DNA of 64,000 nucleotides from Orychophragmus violaceus. Its lineage: Eukaryota; Streptophyta; Magnoliopsida; Brassicales; Brassicaceae. The position numbers were made by a program, and so were the translations under genes. Under the pieces are notes generated by a model, which saw nothing but the letters and a program-made list of their open reading frames with translations, was not told the DNA's origin and did not search any database. This document shows positions 35,290-44,732 of the stretch, in pieces (the stretch's first letter is position 1; the number at the start of each line of letters is the position of its first letter). The stretch is taken from positions 25,701,615-25,765,614 of the forward strand of contig CM058233.1 of assembly GCA_030180135.1 (NCBI GenBank), given 5' to 3'.

Positions 35290-36452
35290 TGATATATCAT
35301 GGTTTTTAGGACTTTTAACCATGGTATATGTCTTTGTTATCGAGTCTTTCTATGTGTTTTGGAGTCTTTTCAGGTGTTTTACAGGTTTAGACACATTTGG
35401 AGCTCAATTGGACGTTCTGGGAGCATTGGGAGCGTTTCTGCACTGTTTAGAGGTTTCACAGAGTTCACTGGCTGCGAAATCGCCTTGCAACGATCGATGC
35501 AGTATGTGCAGTGGTCGACGCAAGGTGATTCCAGGGTTCTGCGCACAAAAATTCTAAAATTACAATGTTTGCCCAAAAACTTCCCAGACTTGCAAAAAGG
35601 CCCAAAAACGTGTTTAGACTTATATATTAGGGTTTTAAGCCATTGTTTAGGCTACGCTTTATTTTACATTCAGAGAGTTTTAGGGGCTGATCAGATACTC
35701 GACAGAGAGAAGATTTCGAACCCCTGTTTCTTATTCTGTTTTATGATATTCAGTATTCTATTCATCATGTATTTTGTTATGATTGTCATGTCTGAGTAGT
35801 TTACCTGTTAGGTTTAGGGATTCTCACAGGGGATTTCATGGAATTATAGATTGATCAATCTGTAGGGATTCATATCTTTCTAGTTCTTCGTCTAGGGTTG
35901 TTCTTAATGCTTAATCTGAACTGGCCATTTAGATTATTGATGTTAAGTTGATTTCTGCAACGAAAGTTGATTAATTAGCTAGACAGAACTTAAATGAGCA
36001 ATTTGACTATTCGCAAAGAAATTTGGCTTAGGAGAATTGTGAACGAAAGAACCTGAGATTAATACTTGTTCAGAACTCTAGGATTCGCAACGAAAGTTGG
36101 CTTGCTAGGTTGTTACACATAGATAATATTCGCAACGAAAGTTGGTCTGTTATAATTCTGTGATTCTAGTTCTAGAACAGTTCTTAATTAGATCCTGATT
36201 GATTGATTAGCCTGTGTTCCTGATTTCCTGAGAACTTCCTTGACCTGACGCCTTCGCCTTCTGATTTACAAACCGATCTATTTACTTTATTGCTTGATTT
36301 ACTGCTTTCATACTGCTTTACCTAGCTTAATTCGACGTTCTACAGTCTATCACAAGAGTCTAGAGTCTCTGTGGATTCGATACCCTATATACTACTGGTT
36401 CACATCTGTGCACTTGCAGTGTAAATCTAGGGATTAAAACCTGATCGTATCA
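35290..36452 (+). repeat. 3' LTR of the Athila element
   Basis: Starts TGATATATCATGGTTTTTAG and ends CTGATCGTATCA, directly followed by the TSD GTTAT. Differences from the 5' LTR are mainly C/T and G/A changes. The palindrome module is kept at 35487-35521. Confidence 0.95.
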
Positions 36453-36600
36453 GTTATACATAACGATTATCAAAAATACCAGTTGTACCAGTTATACTAG
36501 TTATACCAGTTATACCAGTTATACCAGTTGTACCAGTTATACCAGTTCTACCAGTTTTACTGGTAATATAACGTACATCAGTTACACTAGTTGTTCTCAG
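36453..36600 (-). repeat. AGTTATACC minisatellite, right half of the cluster split by Athila
   Basis: Tandem 10-bp units CAGTTATACC / CAGTTGTACC / CAGTTCTACC, at least nine in a row at about 36478-36560, then scattered variants. They are the reverse complement of the GGTATAACTG units at 25.7 and 27.6 kb. The array lies upstream of the minus-strand transposase gene once the Athila insertion is removed. Confidence 0.9.
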
Positions 36601-37317
36601 TTCTACTACAACTTGAACACATATTTGGATCGATTTCTGGTTTATAATTTGCTAACAATAAACAGCGATTCTACCTCTCAAATGATTTTTTACTCAGATC
36701 GTAGTCCCAATCGACCAAGAATAAAAGGCTAAACAACAATGTACAAACTCATCAATTTAATCTAGTAAAGCTCAATCCCATCCCAATCCCGTTCAAATTG
36801 AGCTGAGTGCAGATCGAGGGGGAGCCACAGACCTCAGTGAGTTGCCGGAGTCACGATGGGAGCAGAGAATGGTGGTCGGAGACATGACGGCGCCGGTGAC
36901 GGAGCTAAACGTGATTTTGATTTCGTCCGTTTTCAATTCTTATCATACGGACTGATACTCTGGATTGGATCCCAACCCGAACCAAATCGCTTTTTTAAAC
37001 CAACCGAGATTTTTGAACCAAAATTGTTTTAACCAAAATTTAAAATTAAACCAAGAAACTGGGCAGAGTAAAACCAGGGACAAACTAGTCAAAGCACAAT
37101 TTATTTAAAGAAAAAGGGGTATTGTGATTACAAGGGGGTAGTTGGGATTTTTTTTGAGCCATAAGGCTAAAAACGGACGTATATTTCAAGTGTGAAGCTC
37201 TTTGCCTTTGGATTTTTAGTCGCGAGGAGGAGAGGGAGGCGAGAAGAAACGATATGGGCTCTCAAATGAGTCAGATGAGATGATTCAGATTTTTTTGATT
37301 GAATACGATAACAATGA
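36601..37317. other. Non-coding; presumed right end of the MULE
   Basis: A GC-richer patch at 36790-36920 and an AT-rich, A-tract stretch around 36990-37170 that could be the MULE terminus. No reading frame of known family was found. CAATGATT at 37312-37319 is half of the presumed LINE target-site duplication. Confidence 0.4.
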
Positions 37318-37513
37318 TTTTTTTTTAACACTGGTTTTTAATTCACGGCATAAAAGCCAAAATGTTAAGATGCTACAAAGGCAATAAAGAGCATAATCAA
37401 AGTAACATGCCAGAAGGCATTAAACAAGGAGAAAAGACCATCAGAAATCAACGTAGAACAAGGACCTATTGATCCCGGTTGTTCCAGTTTGTGATGGGAA
37501 GAGCAGCACTTCT

Positions 37514-40500
37514 TCACGAAGTAGATATGTCATCAGCTTCTATAACTTGTCTTAGCCAACGAGGTCCTTTTCTGGCTACGTAAGACTGTAACTTTGGAAT
37601 CTGGATAACACTTTGTGCAATGAGTAGAGCAGCTCTGTTACCTGTCACCAATGTATGATCTAAAGACCAGTATGAGATCTTGTTAAGCATATCACGGATG
37701 TTACCAATTAGTCCTTGATAGACCGGAAATAGCTGAGGTTGGAGCATGACTTCTCGAGCATGGGTAAGAGAGGATTCGATGATAATCCTATCCAGTCTCA
37801 AACTGCTCAAAGATTCCACAGCCCAGTGTAGACTTAAGAGCTCTGCTTCTACAACCGAGCTGACAGAAGCAAACGATCGACGCCCATGTAAGAGAGCCTC
37901 GCCATTGTGGTCCCGTAAAATCCATGAGGAGCCTTCATTTCTGTCACCGTCCGACCATGCAGCACCTACATTACACTTCAAGACATTTTGTACTGGTCTT
38001 CTCCAAGTAGATGGATTCATGAGAACAGGTCCAAGCATGGCTGTGCTAGTAGTCAGATGATTATTAACTTTGAGCCAGATCTTAGCCTCTTCCATTGCTT
38101 TGTTCACCACTGCCGCAGGCTCATAGCGTGTTCTTTCAAACATGAGAGCATTTCTTGCTTTCCAGATTTGCCAGAGGATCCAAGGAAAGGCCCACCGCAA
38201 TTGTTGAGGTATCTCTTCTTTACTGCTTTGAGTGATCAGGAAATGAAGATTTAAAAACACAGAGTTGGGTGAGAAACCTTGTGGAGGGAGATTGACACCA
38301 GATAACTTCCATACTTCTTTGGCTCGGGTGCATTGGAAAAGTGTATGGCAGATTGTCTCAGGCCCAAGACCGCAGACATTGCATGTTGTATCAGTCAGCA
38401 GCTTTCTCGAGGCTAGACGGTCCTTTACTGCAAGTGCCCCTGCCAGCATTTTCCAAAGGAAATGTTTGAGCTTGGGCAGAGATTTAGTTTTCCATAGCCT
38501 TTTCCATAGAGATTTTTCCAGAGGTGATAGGCGTTCCCTCAGAGGTAAACCAGCCTCTTCAACAGTACATAACAGCTTATAACCACTTTGAGTATTGTAG
38601 TGTCCAGAAGGGGTAAAGCCCCAAATAAGAGAATCTGTTCTGTTTCTTCGTGGTGTAATATTACAGATCCGCTGCACATCTTCCTCTACAACCACTTGTC
38701 TGATGGCTGCAATGTTCCATTGGCCAGAGGCTTCATTTATAAATTCAGAGACCTTAAGAGTAAGGTCTATCACACCATCCTGTTTATACATGGGAGGTCT
38801 AGGTGTTGTATCCAGAATCCAATTCTCTGTCCACACCTTTGTGTCTAAGCCTGTTCCAATCGTTTTGATTAAGCCTTTTAACAAAAGCTCACGCCCATGT
38901 AGAATACTGCGCCAGGCATACGAATGTCTGTTGCCCACTGAACATTCCAGGAATGAATTTCGCTTGTGGTACCTGTGCTTAAGAATCTGAGACAAGAGGG
39001 AGTCCAGTTGCTGCCAAATACGCCAGGCTTGCTTGGCAAGGAGGGCCTGATTGAATTTTTCCAGATCATGAAATCCTAGACCTCCATTCTCTTTAGATCT
39101 ACATAGCTTTTTCCATTCCACCCATGAGATTTTCTTCCGATTATCTCCACTGCTCCACAAAAATTGAATGAGAACACTAGTGATCTTTTCACATAAGTTT
39201 TTTGGCAGCCTAAAACATGACATGGCATAAACCGGCATCGCTAGACCAATAGACTTAATCAATATCTCTTTCCCGCCATTAGATAGGGCTTTGGAGAACC
39301 AGCCATTGACCCTTCCTTGAAGCTTTTCTTGAATAAAATTGAGTAAGAGTCGTTTCGAACCACTGAAACTTTCGGGAAGGCCAAGGTATGTACCTTCTCC
39401 TCCTTCTTTCTCAATATTCAGTACCTCCTTCACTTTAGACCTTGCTGAGACAGGAACTTGTGCTCCAAAAATTATTGACGACTTGGAATAGTTGATAAGC
39501 TGGCCCGATGCATCACCATACACATGGAGACATCTCATGATTTCCATCTCTTCTCTTTCTGAGGCTTCACACATCAGTAGACTGTCGTCCGCAAACAACA
39601 GATGATGAACTGAGGGACCCGACACACTGATTTGAATGCCATGGATATTCCCGGATAGTTCAGCATTCTTTAGACAATTAACCAATGCTTCTGCAGCCAT
39701 TATGAAGAGAAAGGGACTAAGTGGGTCTCCCTGACGGATGCCCCGTTCTGGTTTTATGTAACCGTGGGTGTTGCCACTGAGCATGACTGAGAAGGAGACC
39801 GAGTTGACGCATGCCATGATCCATCTTACCCAAACTCTATCGAATCCCATTTTCTCCATTAGAGTTTCCAAGAATGACCACTCTACCCGATCATATGCTT
39901 TAGACATATCCGTCTTAATTTCCATCAATTTTTTTGAAACTTTCTCATTCGTTCGTAGACCATGAACCATTTCATGCGCAATAAGAATGTTATCGGTGAT
40001 CAGTCACCCCGACACAAAGGCTCCTTGAGTCTCAGAGATTAGAGCAGGCTGTATGGCTTTCAATCTTCCACATAAAATCTTAGAGATAATCTTATATTGC
40101 ACAGTACAAAGACTGATCGGTCTCATATCCGCTATATGTGTCGGATTTTTGATCTTTGGAAGAAGGGACAGATAAGTATGATTCCACCCAGCTGGTAGAA
40201 CCGACGAGGAGAAGAAGGAGCTGATCTCGCTGGTTAAAGCCGGACCAACAACATCCCAGAATTTCTGATAAAAGGTACCAGTAAACCCATCTTCTCCTGG
40301 GTCACTACTGCCTTTGACTGAGAAAGCAGCTTTTTTAATCTCTTCTGACGTGATTGGTGCCGTCAGTTGAGTGTTCATTTCAGATGTGACCTTCGCCGGA
40401 AATCCTTCGAATAATGTTTCTAGATCAAATGGATTAGTACTTGTAAATAAGTCTCTGTAAAACTCGAGTGCTAGGTGGCCCTTAGCGCCCTCGGAGAAGT

Positions 40501-40564
40501 GTTCTTGGCCAGCATCGTCTAAAAGCATCAACACTTTATTACGGACTTTCTTGCCTTTCCGCAA
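37514..40564 (-). pseudogene. LINE ORF2: reverse transcriptase with RNase H-like domain, one in-frame TGA
   Basis: Read from 40564 down to 37514 in one frame, with a single stop TGA at 40004-40006, between FVSG and LITDNILIAHE. The consensus there is a CGN Arg, so this fits a C-to-T change. Order of blocks: RT finger/palm (SSDPGEDGFTGTFYQKFWDVVG, MRPISLCTVQYKIISK), palm with RGIRQGDPLSPFLF and the catalytic LLFADDSLLM, thumb region, a zinc-finger-like CNVCGLGPETICHTLFQC (zf-RVT), then an RNase H-like end (VVEAELLSLHWAVE). In the RNase H the first Asp (usual NVDGAW) is replaced in KCNVGAAWS and the later ESD is ESS, so that activity is probably lost. A frameshift near 40560 separates it from the upstream part. 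Confidence 0.88.
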
Positions 40565-41131
40565 TTCTGGAAGAATGGCGTGTTAAGATCGCCTTCTCTC
40601 AGCCACTGTTCTCTACTACGCTCTCTCCAGTAGATTTCTTCCTCTTTGTAGGCCATGGCCAACTCCTGCTTCAAAATTTTAGTCTGCTTTTGTTTGGTCT
40701 TTGCTTAGCGATTTCAAGTTCTAAACCAAGCTGAAGTTTTTGGATGAGATTCCTTGAGTTGCAGTCTGAGGTCCTCTTCCATTTGGCAATTTCCTTTCGG
40801 CACCTTGATATGCGATCAATAACTGAGCCCTGGTCAGAAGATGCTGCTTCCCAGCCACGTTTAACAGTCTCAGCAAAACCTTCTTTACCCAGCATCCTCT
40901 TGTCAAAACAGAATCGACCTCTACCGTTATTGTTCTCTTCTCGAGCAAACGATAGTACAATGGGTCGATGGTCAGAGCCCCAACTAGCTAAGTATTCCAG
41001 ATGAGACCTTGGAAAAAGCTGAAACCATCCATCGTTCCCGAAACTGCGATCAAGGCGACATTGGATCCAAACTTGGTCTCTCCAGCCTGCCCAAGATAAC
41101 TTGTTCCCTGAGCTTCTGACCTCTCGCAGTT
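40565..41131 (-). pseudogene. LINE ORF2 N-terminal remainder: end of AP endonuclease and linker
   Basis: The minus-strand frames read WAGWRDQVWIQCRLDRSFGN, SHLEYLASWGSDHRPIVLSF, FCFDKRMLGKEGFAETVKRG and, after frame changes, YWRERSREQWLREGDLNTPF. These are the C-terminal endonuclease motifs (SDHRPI) and the linker before the RT of plant L1 elements. At least two frame changes are needed to join them to the RT frame. The catalytic N-terminal half of the endonuclease is cut off at the 5' truncation point. Confidence 0.8.
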
Positions 41132-41139
41132 CAATGATT

Positions 41140-41607
41140 GCAATGGAAAGAATTCGAAAAAGCTAAGCGAATTAATGGGATGTGGTTATGGTAAATGGGC
41201 AATTCAATGTGCAGGTGGCATCGGTTGAGATAAGCAGGGAATGAGAGACGACATAAAGAAAATTGCTATAGTTAAACGATTTGGGCTGATATTGGTGTGC
41301 TTACGGATTGTTCAAAAGAATATATAAATAATTAAATAAAGGCCTAGACTAAAAATAAGAATTGGACATGTGTGAAAAATTAAAAAATAAAAAATAAAAA
41401 AATAAAAAACAATACCACATAGACTACTGACGTGGCGCGCTGTACGGAGATATAATTAGTCTCTCATTATATATATGATTCAGCAAGACTTCCCTTCAGT
41501 TTGAGATTTCGTACACCTGCGGGAATGGTACCCTTAAGCTCTTAGGCAATCCGAGTAATCGTACACCTTGGAATTTGGGACTAATTCCTTTTAAGGAGCA
41601 TCTTCAT
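41140..41607. other. Non-coding spacer
   Basis: AT-rich, with an A-rich low-complexity run at about 41380-41412. No gene or repeat was recognised. Confidence 0.5.
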
Positions 41608-42731
41608 TGTAATGGACCCATTCTTGGGTTTAAAAATTTTAAAAATAAAAGCCCAAGAAGCCCATTAGCCCACCAAATTAACCCTAGGGTTTCTACCTCT
41701 TCTCCTATAAAATGAGGCAGCCACCAAGAGAGAAGAGGCATGTGGCGATCTCCGGCGAAGCCCTACCCGTCTGTCAACCTCCAGCCATCCCAACCATCTC
41801 TGGTGAGTCACCACCGTTCGATCTTCTCTTCTCTCCCATCTAATCTCGTTTCTTCGATCTACCACTTTTCCAAGCGAGGATCTAAGTTCGAAGCAATTTC
41901 GGCCGTCAGATTGATTCACGGTTTCCTGTTGATCCGTAAGGATCCACGGAATGCACAATATGTCGTTGAAAATCTCCCGGTCTCAAGTTTCCATAAAGTT
42001 AGGAATCGCCCAATTCCTACTTACCGTTTGGAAGTAATGATCTGTTTATAAAACGTGTATGTTCATGACGAATCTGTGAATTCTCTAAATATGTCTGTGT
42101 TTTTAGTTGGTCAAACGGATTCCGCTTAAACCGAATCCTTGCAGGGACTTATTTGAAACATAGAATAGCTCTCAGTTTAAGTAGAACCGATCTAGAGCTT
42201 TAGATCATGGAGAGCCGTGTTCCTCTTCCATGATCTCGATCGCAGTCCGTTTGTGTGCTTCTGTCATCTCTCATCGTCGTCGTCATCTTCGCCAAGGTGT
42301 GGACCGGTATTGATATCTACCTTGAATTAACTCAATACCAAGACGTGAGTCCTTTGTTAATATCGTCTGACTTAGGTAGCGTAGATCTAGTTGTTGATTT
42401 GTGTTGATGCGACTGAAGGCACCTAGAGATTAGGTTATCACTTAACCGAAAACATTGAGTGTGATTGATGTTTATGTGTGGAGTTGTGTCGATGCGATTG
42501 AAATTACCTAGAGATTAGGTTATCACTTAAACCGAAAACGTTGATTGTGATTGATGGTTATGTGCGGAGTAGTTATTGTAGGAGATTGTTGTGTAGGCCA
42601 CGTACGAGGTGGGATTCTGGCATGTAGTATGTGTGCAAGGACGTACGACGTGGCATTCTGGCGTGCCTGATTGTGTGTGTAGGGACGTATGAGGTCAGAT
42701 TCCGGCGTGCCCGAGTGTGTGTGTGTGTAGG
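41608..42731 (+). repeat. Chromovirus-like LTR (copy 2), truncated by Copia element 1
   Basis: It aligns with 7602 onward over its length, starting TGTAATGGACCC. It keeps a cleaner promoter block than copy 1: three TGGGCT words on the minus strand (at about 41650-41675), a telo-box AACCCTAGGGTTT at about 41680 and a TATAAAAT box at about 41706. It is cut at 42731 within the GT-rich minisatellite by the LTR of Copia element 1. The remainder would lie beyond the window. Confidence 0.7.
41640..41715 (+). promoter_or_regulatory. Promoter block: three site II words, telo-box, TATA box
   Basis: The plus strand has AGCCCAAGAAGCCCATTAGC followed by CCACC, i.e. three TGGGC[CT] site II words on the minus strand. 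AACCCTAGGGTTT follows about 10 bp later, then TATAAAAT. Site II plus telo-box is the arrangement known from plant ribosomal-protein and cell-cycle genes (TCP and telo-box binding factors). Here it sits in an LTR. In copy 1 (near 7645-7690) the telo-box reads AACCATAGAGTTT and is decayed. Confidence 0.55.
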
Positions 42732-43454
42732 TGTTGGGATTGTGTCCTGAAATCACATTGTACTTACTCTAAAGATAGTTGTATTGTCAAGATCGGACAA
42801 TTCATGTGATACTGGGTAGTCATAATGTTTTGCTAGAAACCGCTTATGACAAATGAGATGTAACTCATTTCTAGTATCGTGTGAACCTACAGGGTCACAC
42901 ACCTAAGCAAGCTAGATACACTTTGTATGGGATTGATCATGGCATATGATCCGATCAATGTGTATTGGATACACATTGAGTTGAGTTTTAAAGAGGTGTG
43001 TCGATCGATACAGTAAGTGTGTCGATCGATGCAGGTTTTCGAAAGGGTGTGTCGATCAATACAGTAAGTGTATCGATCGATGCACATTGGGCCTCGAGAC
43101 TGACGTTTCGAATTGATGACTTAAATGAGTCGGTTTTGATCCGACAGTCGTGAGGTCATCCCAGGTCGATATATAAAGTCTTATATGATCAACCTGAACC
43201 CCGGTGGTTAGTGTTGTTTTCTCAGAGAGAAAGCAGAGACACGGAAAATCAAAGATCCCCAGGAGATCCGATTCCCGGCACTAGCATGCCGGCGGATTCC
43301 AGCTTGTGTGCGTGTGGACTACGGTAGAGGCGTAGCGATTGAGGCGCTCTCGATCTCAATTACCTGATCTTCTTTCCGCTGCCAATCTCCAGGTAATCAC
43401 GAGGTCAGTTCTATGATTCAATCACCTAGGCCCAGGATCCTACGGAATCCAACA
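42732..43454 (+). repeat. 5' LTR of Copia element 1 (LTR type A)
   Basis: Starts TGTTGGGATTGTGTCCTGAA and ends GGAATCCAACA, then the tRNA-iMet-type primer site GTGGTATCAGAGCC (43455-43468). U3 carries modules at 42998-43032 and 43046-43080. A TATATAAA box lies at 43170-43177. A splice-donor-like CCAG|GTAATC is found at 43393. Confidence 0.9.
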
Positions 43455-43468
43455 GTGGTATCAGAGCC

Positions 43469-43993
43469 ATAGTGTTTAATCCATTGAATCTGTAGCATGG
43501 AATTCGATTAAAATTGCATTTGATTAAATTGATGCTAGCTAGTTTTCGTTTTGATAAATATAATCTCGGATTTATTAGTATCGAAAACGAAGAACTGTGT
43601 TTTCGCACAGTGTCGATCAATACAAGTTTGTGTTGGTCGACACACCGCGAAAACGATGAAAATATTTTAGAGTTTTCACACTGTGTCGATCGACGCACTG
43701 GGTGCATCGATCGACACACCGCGAAATGCAAAAGAATTTGTGTTTTTGCATAGCGTCGATCGACACAAGTTTGTGTCGGTCGATGCACCGCGAATTCGCC
43801 TATTGAAAATTTGAGTTTCGATTTAGAAATCGCATTGTGTCGATCGACACAATGGGTGCATCGATCGACACAGGCTGTGCGAATGGTTAATCGGTTCAAT
43901 TGGATTGAACCGGTTGTCTCGCATGGTTATGTCGGTTTAATTCGATTAAAATTCCCTAATACCATACTGTATCGATCGACAAAAATTTAGTGT
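43469..43993 (+). other. Leader of Copia element 1, first part
   Basis: No coding function is supported. At least four paired palindromes of the GTGTCGATCGAC type occur between 43600 and 43870, then GGTTCAATTGGATTGAACCG-type words. The last five bases (AGTGT) are the target-site duplication of element 2. Confidence 0.8.
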
Positions 43994-44732
43994 TGTTGGG
44001 ATTATGTCCTGAAATCACATTGTACTCACTCTAGAGATAGTTGTATTGTCGAGATCGGACAATTCATATGATACTGGGTAGTCATAATGTTTTGCTAGAA
44101 ACCGCTTATGACAAATGAGTTGTAACTCATTTCCAGTATCGTGTGAACCTACAGGGTCACACACCTAAGCAAGTTGGACATAGTTCTTATGGGATTGATC
44201 ATTGGAAAATGGTCTGGTCGATGTGTATTGGATACACATCGAATATGAGTTTTAATGAGGTGTGTCGATCGAAACCATTGGGTGCGTCGGTCGATACAAG
44301 ACGTGTGTCGATCGACACCACTAAGTGTGTCGGTCGACACAAGGCCGAAACCGAGACTGATGTTTCGGTTTACGTCATGGTCGGTACATATATAAGTGAT
44401 CTTATGTATTTCGACCTAGTTATCAGACGTGCGCCGCCCAGACAGTGTTTTCTCAGAGAGAAAACACAGAATCCTCTAAAACTTAGTTCCCAGGAGATCC
44501 GAGCCCCGGTACTAGCATCCCGGCGGATTCCAGCTTGTGTGCGTGTGGACTGAAGTAGAGGCGCAGCATCTGAGGCGCTTCACATATCTCGTTTATCTGA
44601 TCATCTTCCGCTGCCAATCTCCAGGTAAACACGAGATCAGATCCAGATTCAATTAACTAGACCCTAGATCCTAGGCTATCTGGAACCTGACAGCAATTCT
44701 GAATCCGGTAGAATTGGCTCGAAGTTCCAACA
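43994..44732 (+). repeat. 5' LTR of Copia element 2 (type A)
   Basis: 739 bp. U3 modules lie at 44262-44297 (first palindrome mutated to GTGTCGATCGAAAC) and 44305-44340, about 50-125 bp upstream of TATATAAG (44388-44395). A donor-like CCAG|GTAAAC is at 44625. The primer site GTGGTATCAGAGCC follows at 44733-44746. Confidence 0.93.

Larger units (their letters stand above)
31514..36452 (+). mobile_element. Athila-type Gypsy retrotransposon, internally deleted
   Basis: The two LTRs, 1162 and 1163 bp, begin TGATATATCAT and end CTGATCGTATCA. The insertion is flanked by GTTAT at 31509-31513 and 36453-36457. The primer site TGGCGCCGTTGCCGGGGA (32682-32699) matches the 3' end of tRNA-Asp, the Athila hallmark. 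Only a C-terminal gag part remains; protease, reverse transcriptase and integrase are missing between about 33960 and 34000, so the element must have moved with proteins made elsewhere. The LTRs differ at a modest number of positions by eye, indicating a fairly recent insertion. Confidence 0.93.
24640..37165. mobile_element. VANDAL-like Mutator element (MULE), borders uncertain
   Basis: One composite unit is suggested by three genes: a DUF1985 gene (plus), a GRF-finger gene (minus) and a MURA transposase (minus). Clusters of a GTATAACT-type motif occur in its non-coding parts on both sides. Weakly similar AT-rich ends are seen (ATGCCCCTCTATTTATT on the left; on the right, reverse-complemented, AATACCCCTTTTTCTTTAAA). 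VANDAL elements are MULEs without long terminal inverted repeats, so missing repeats are not an objection. The Athila element at 31514-36452 is a later insertion. No 9-bp target-site duplication was identified, and both borders are estimates. Confidence 0.5.
37318..41131 (-). mobile_element. L1-like LINE retrotransposon, 5'-truncated
   Basis: The minus-strand element has its 3' end at 37318, where a short A-run (nine T on the plus strand) follows. The 5' end lies at about 41131, cut inside the endonuclease domain. CAATGATT occurs at 37312-37319 and 41132-41139, a plausible target-site duplication around the insert. 5' truncation, a 3' A-run and a duplication are the normal outcome of target-primed reverse transcription. 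ORF1 and the first part of the endonuclease are absent, so it cannot move. Confidence 0.85.

Noticed and set aside
37746..39965. Plus-strand frames opposite the LINE
   Set aside because: Shadows of the minus-strand reverse transcriptase frame; no family resemblance.
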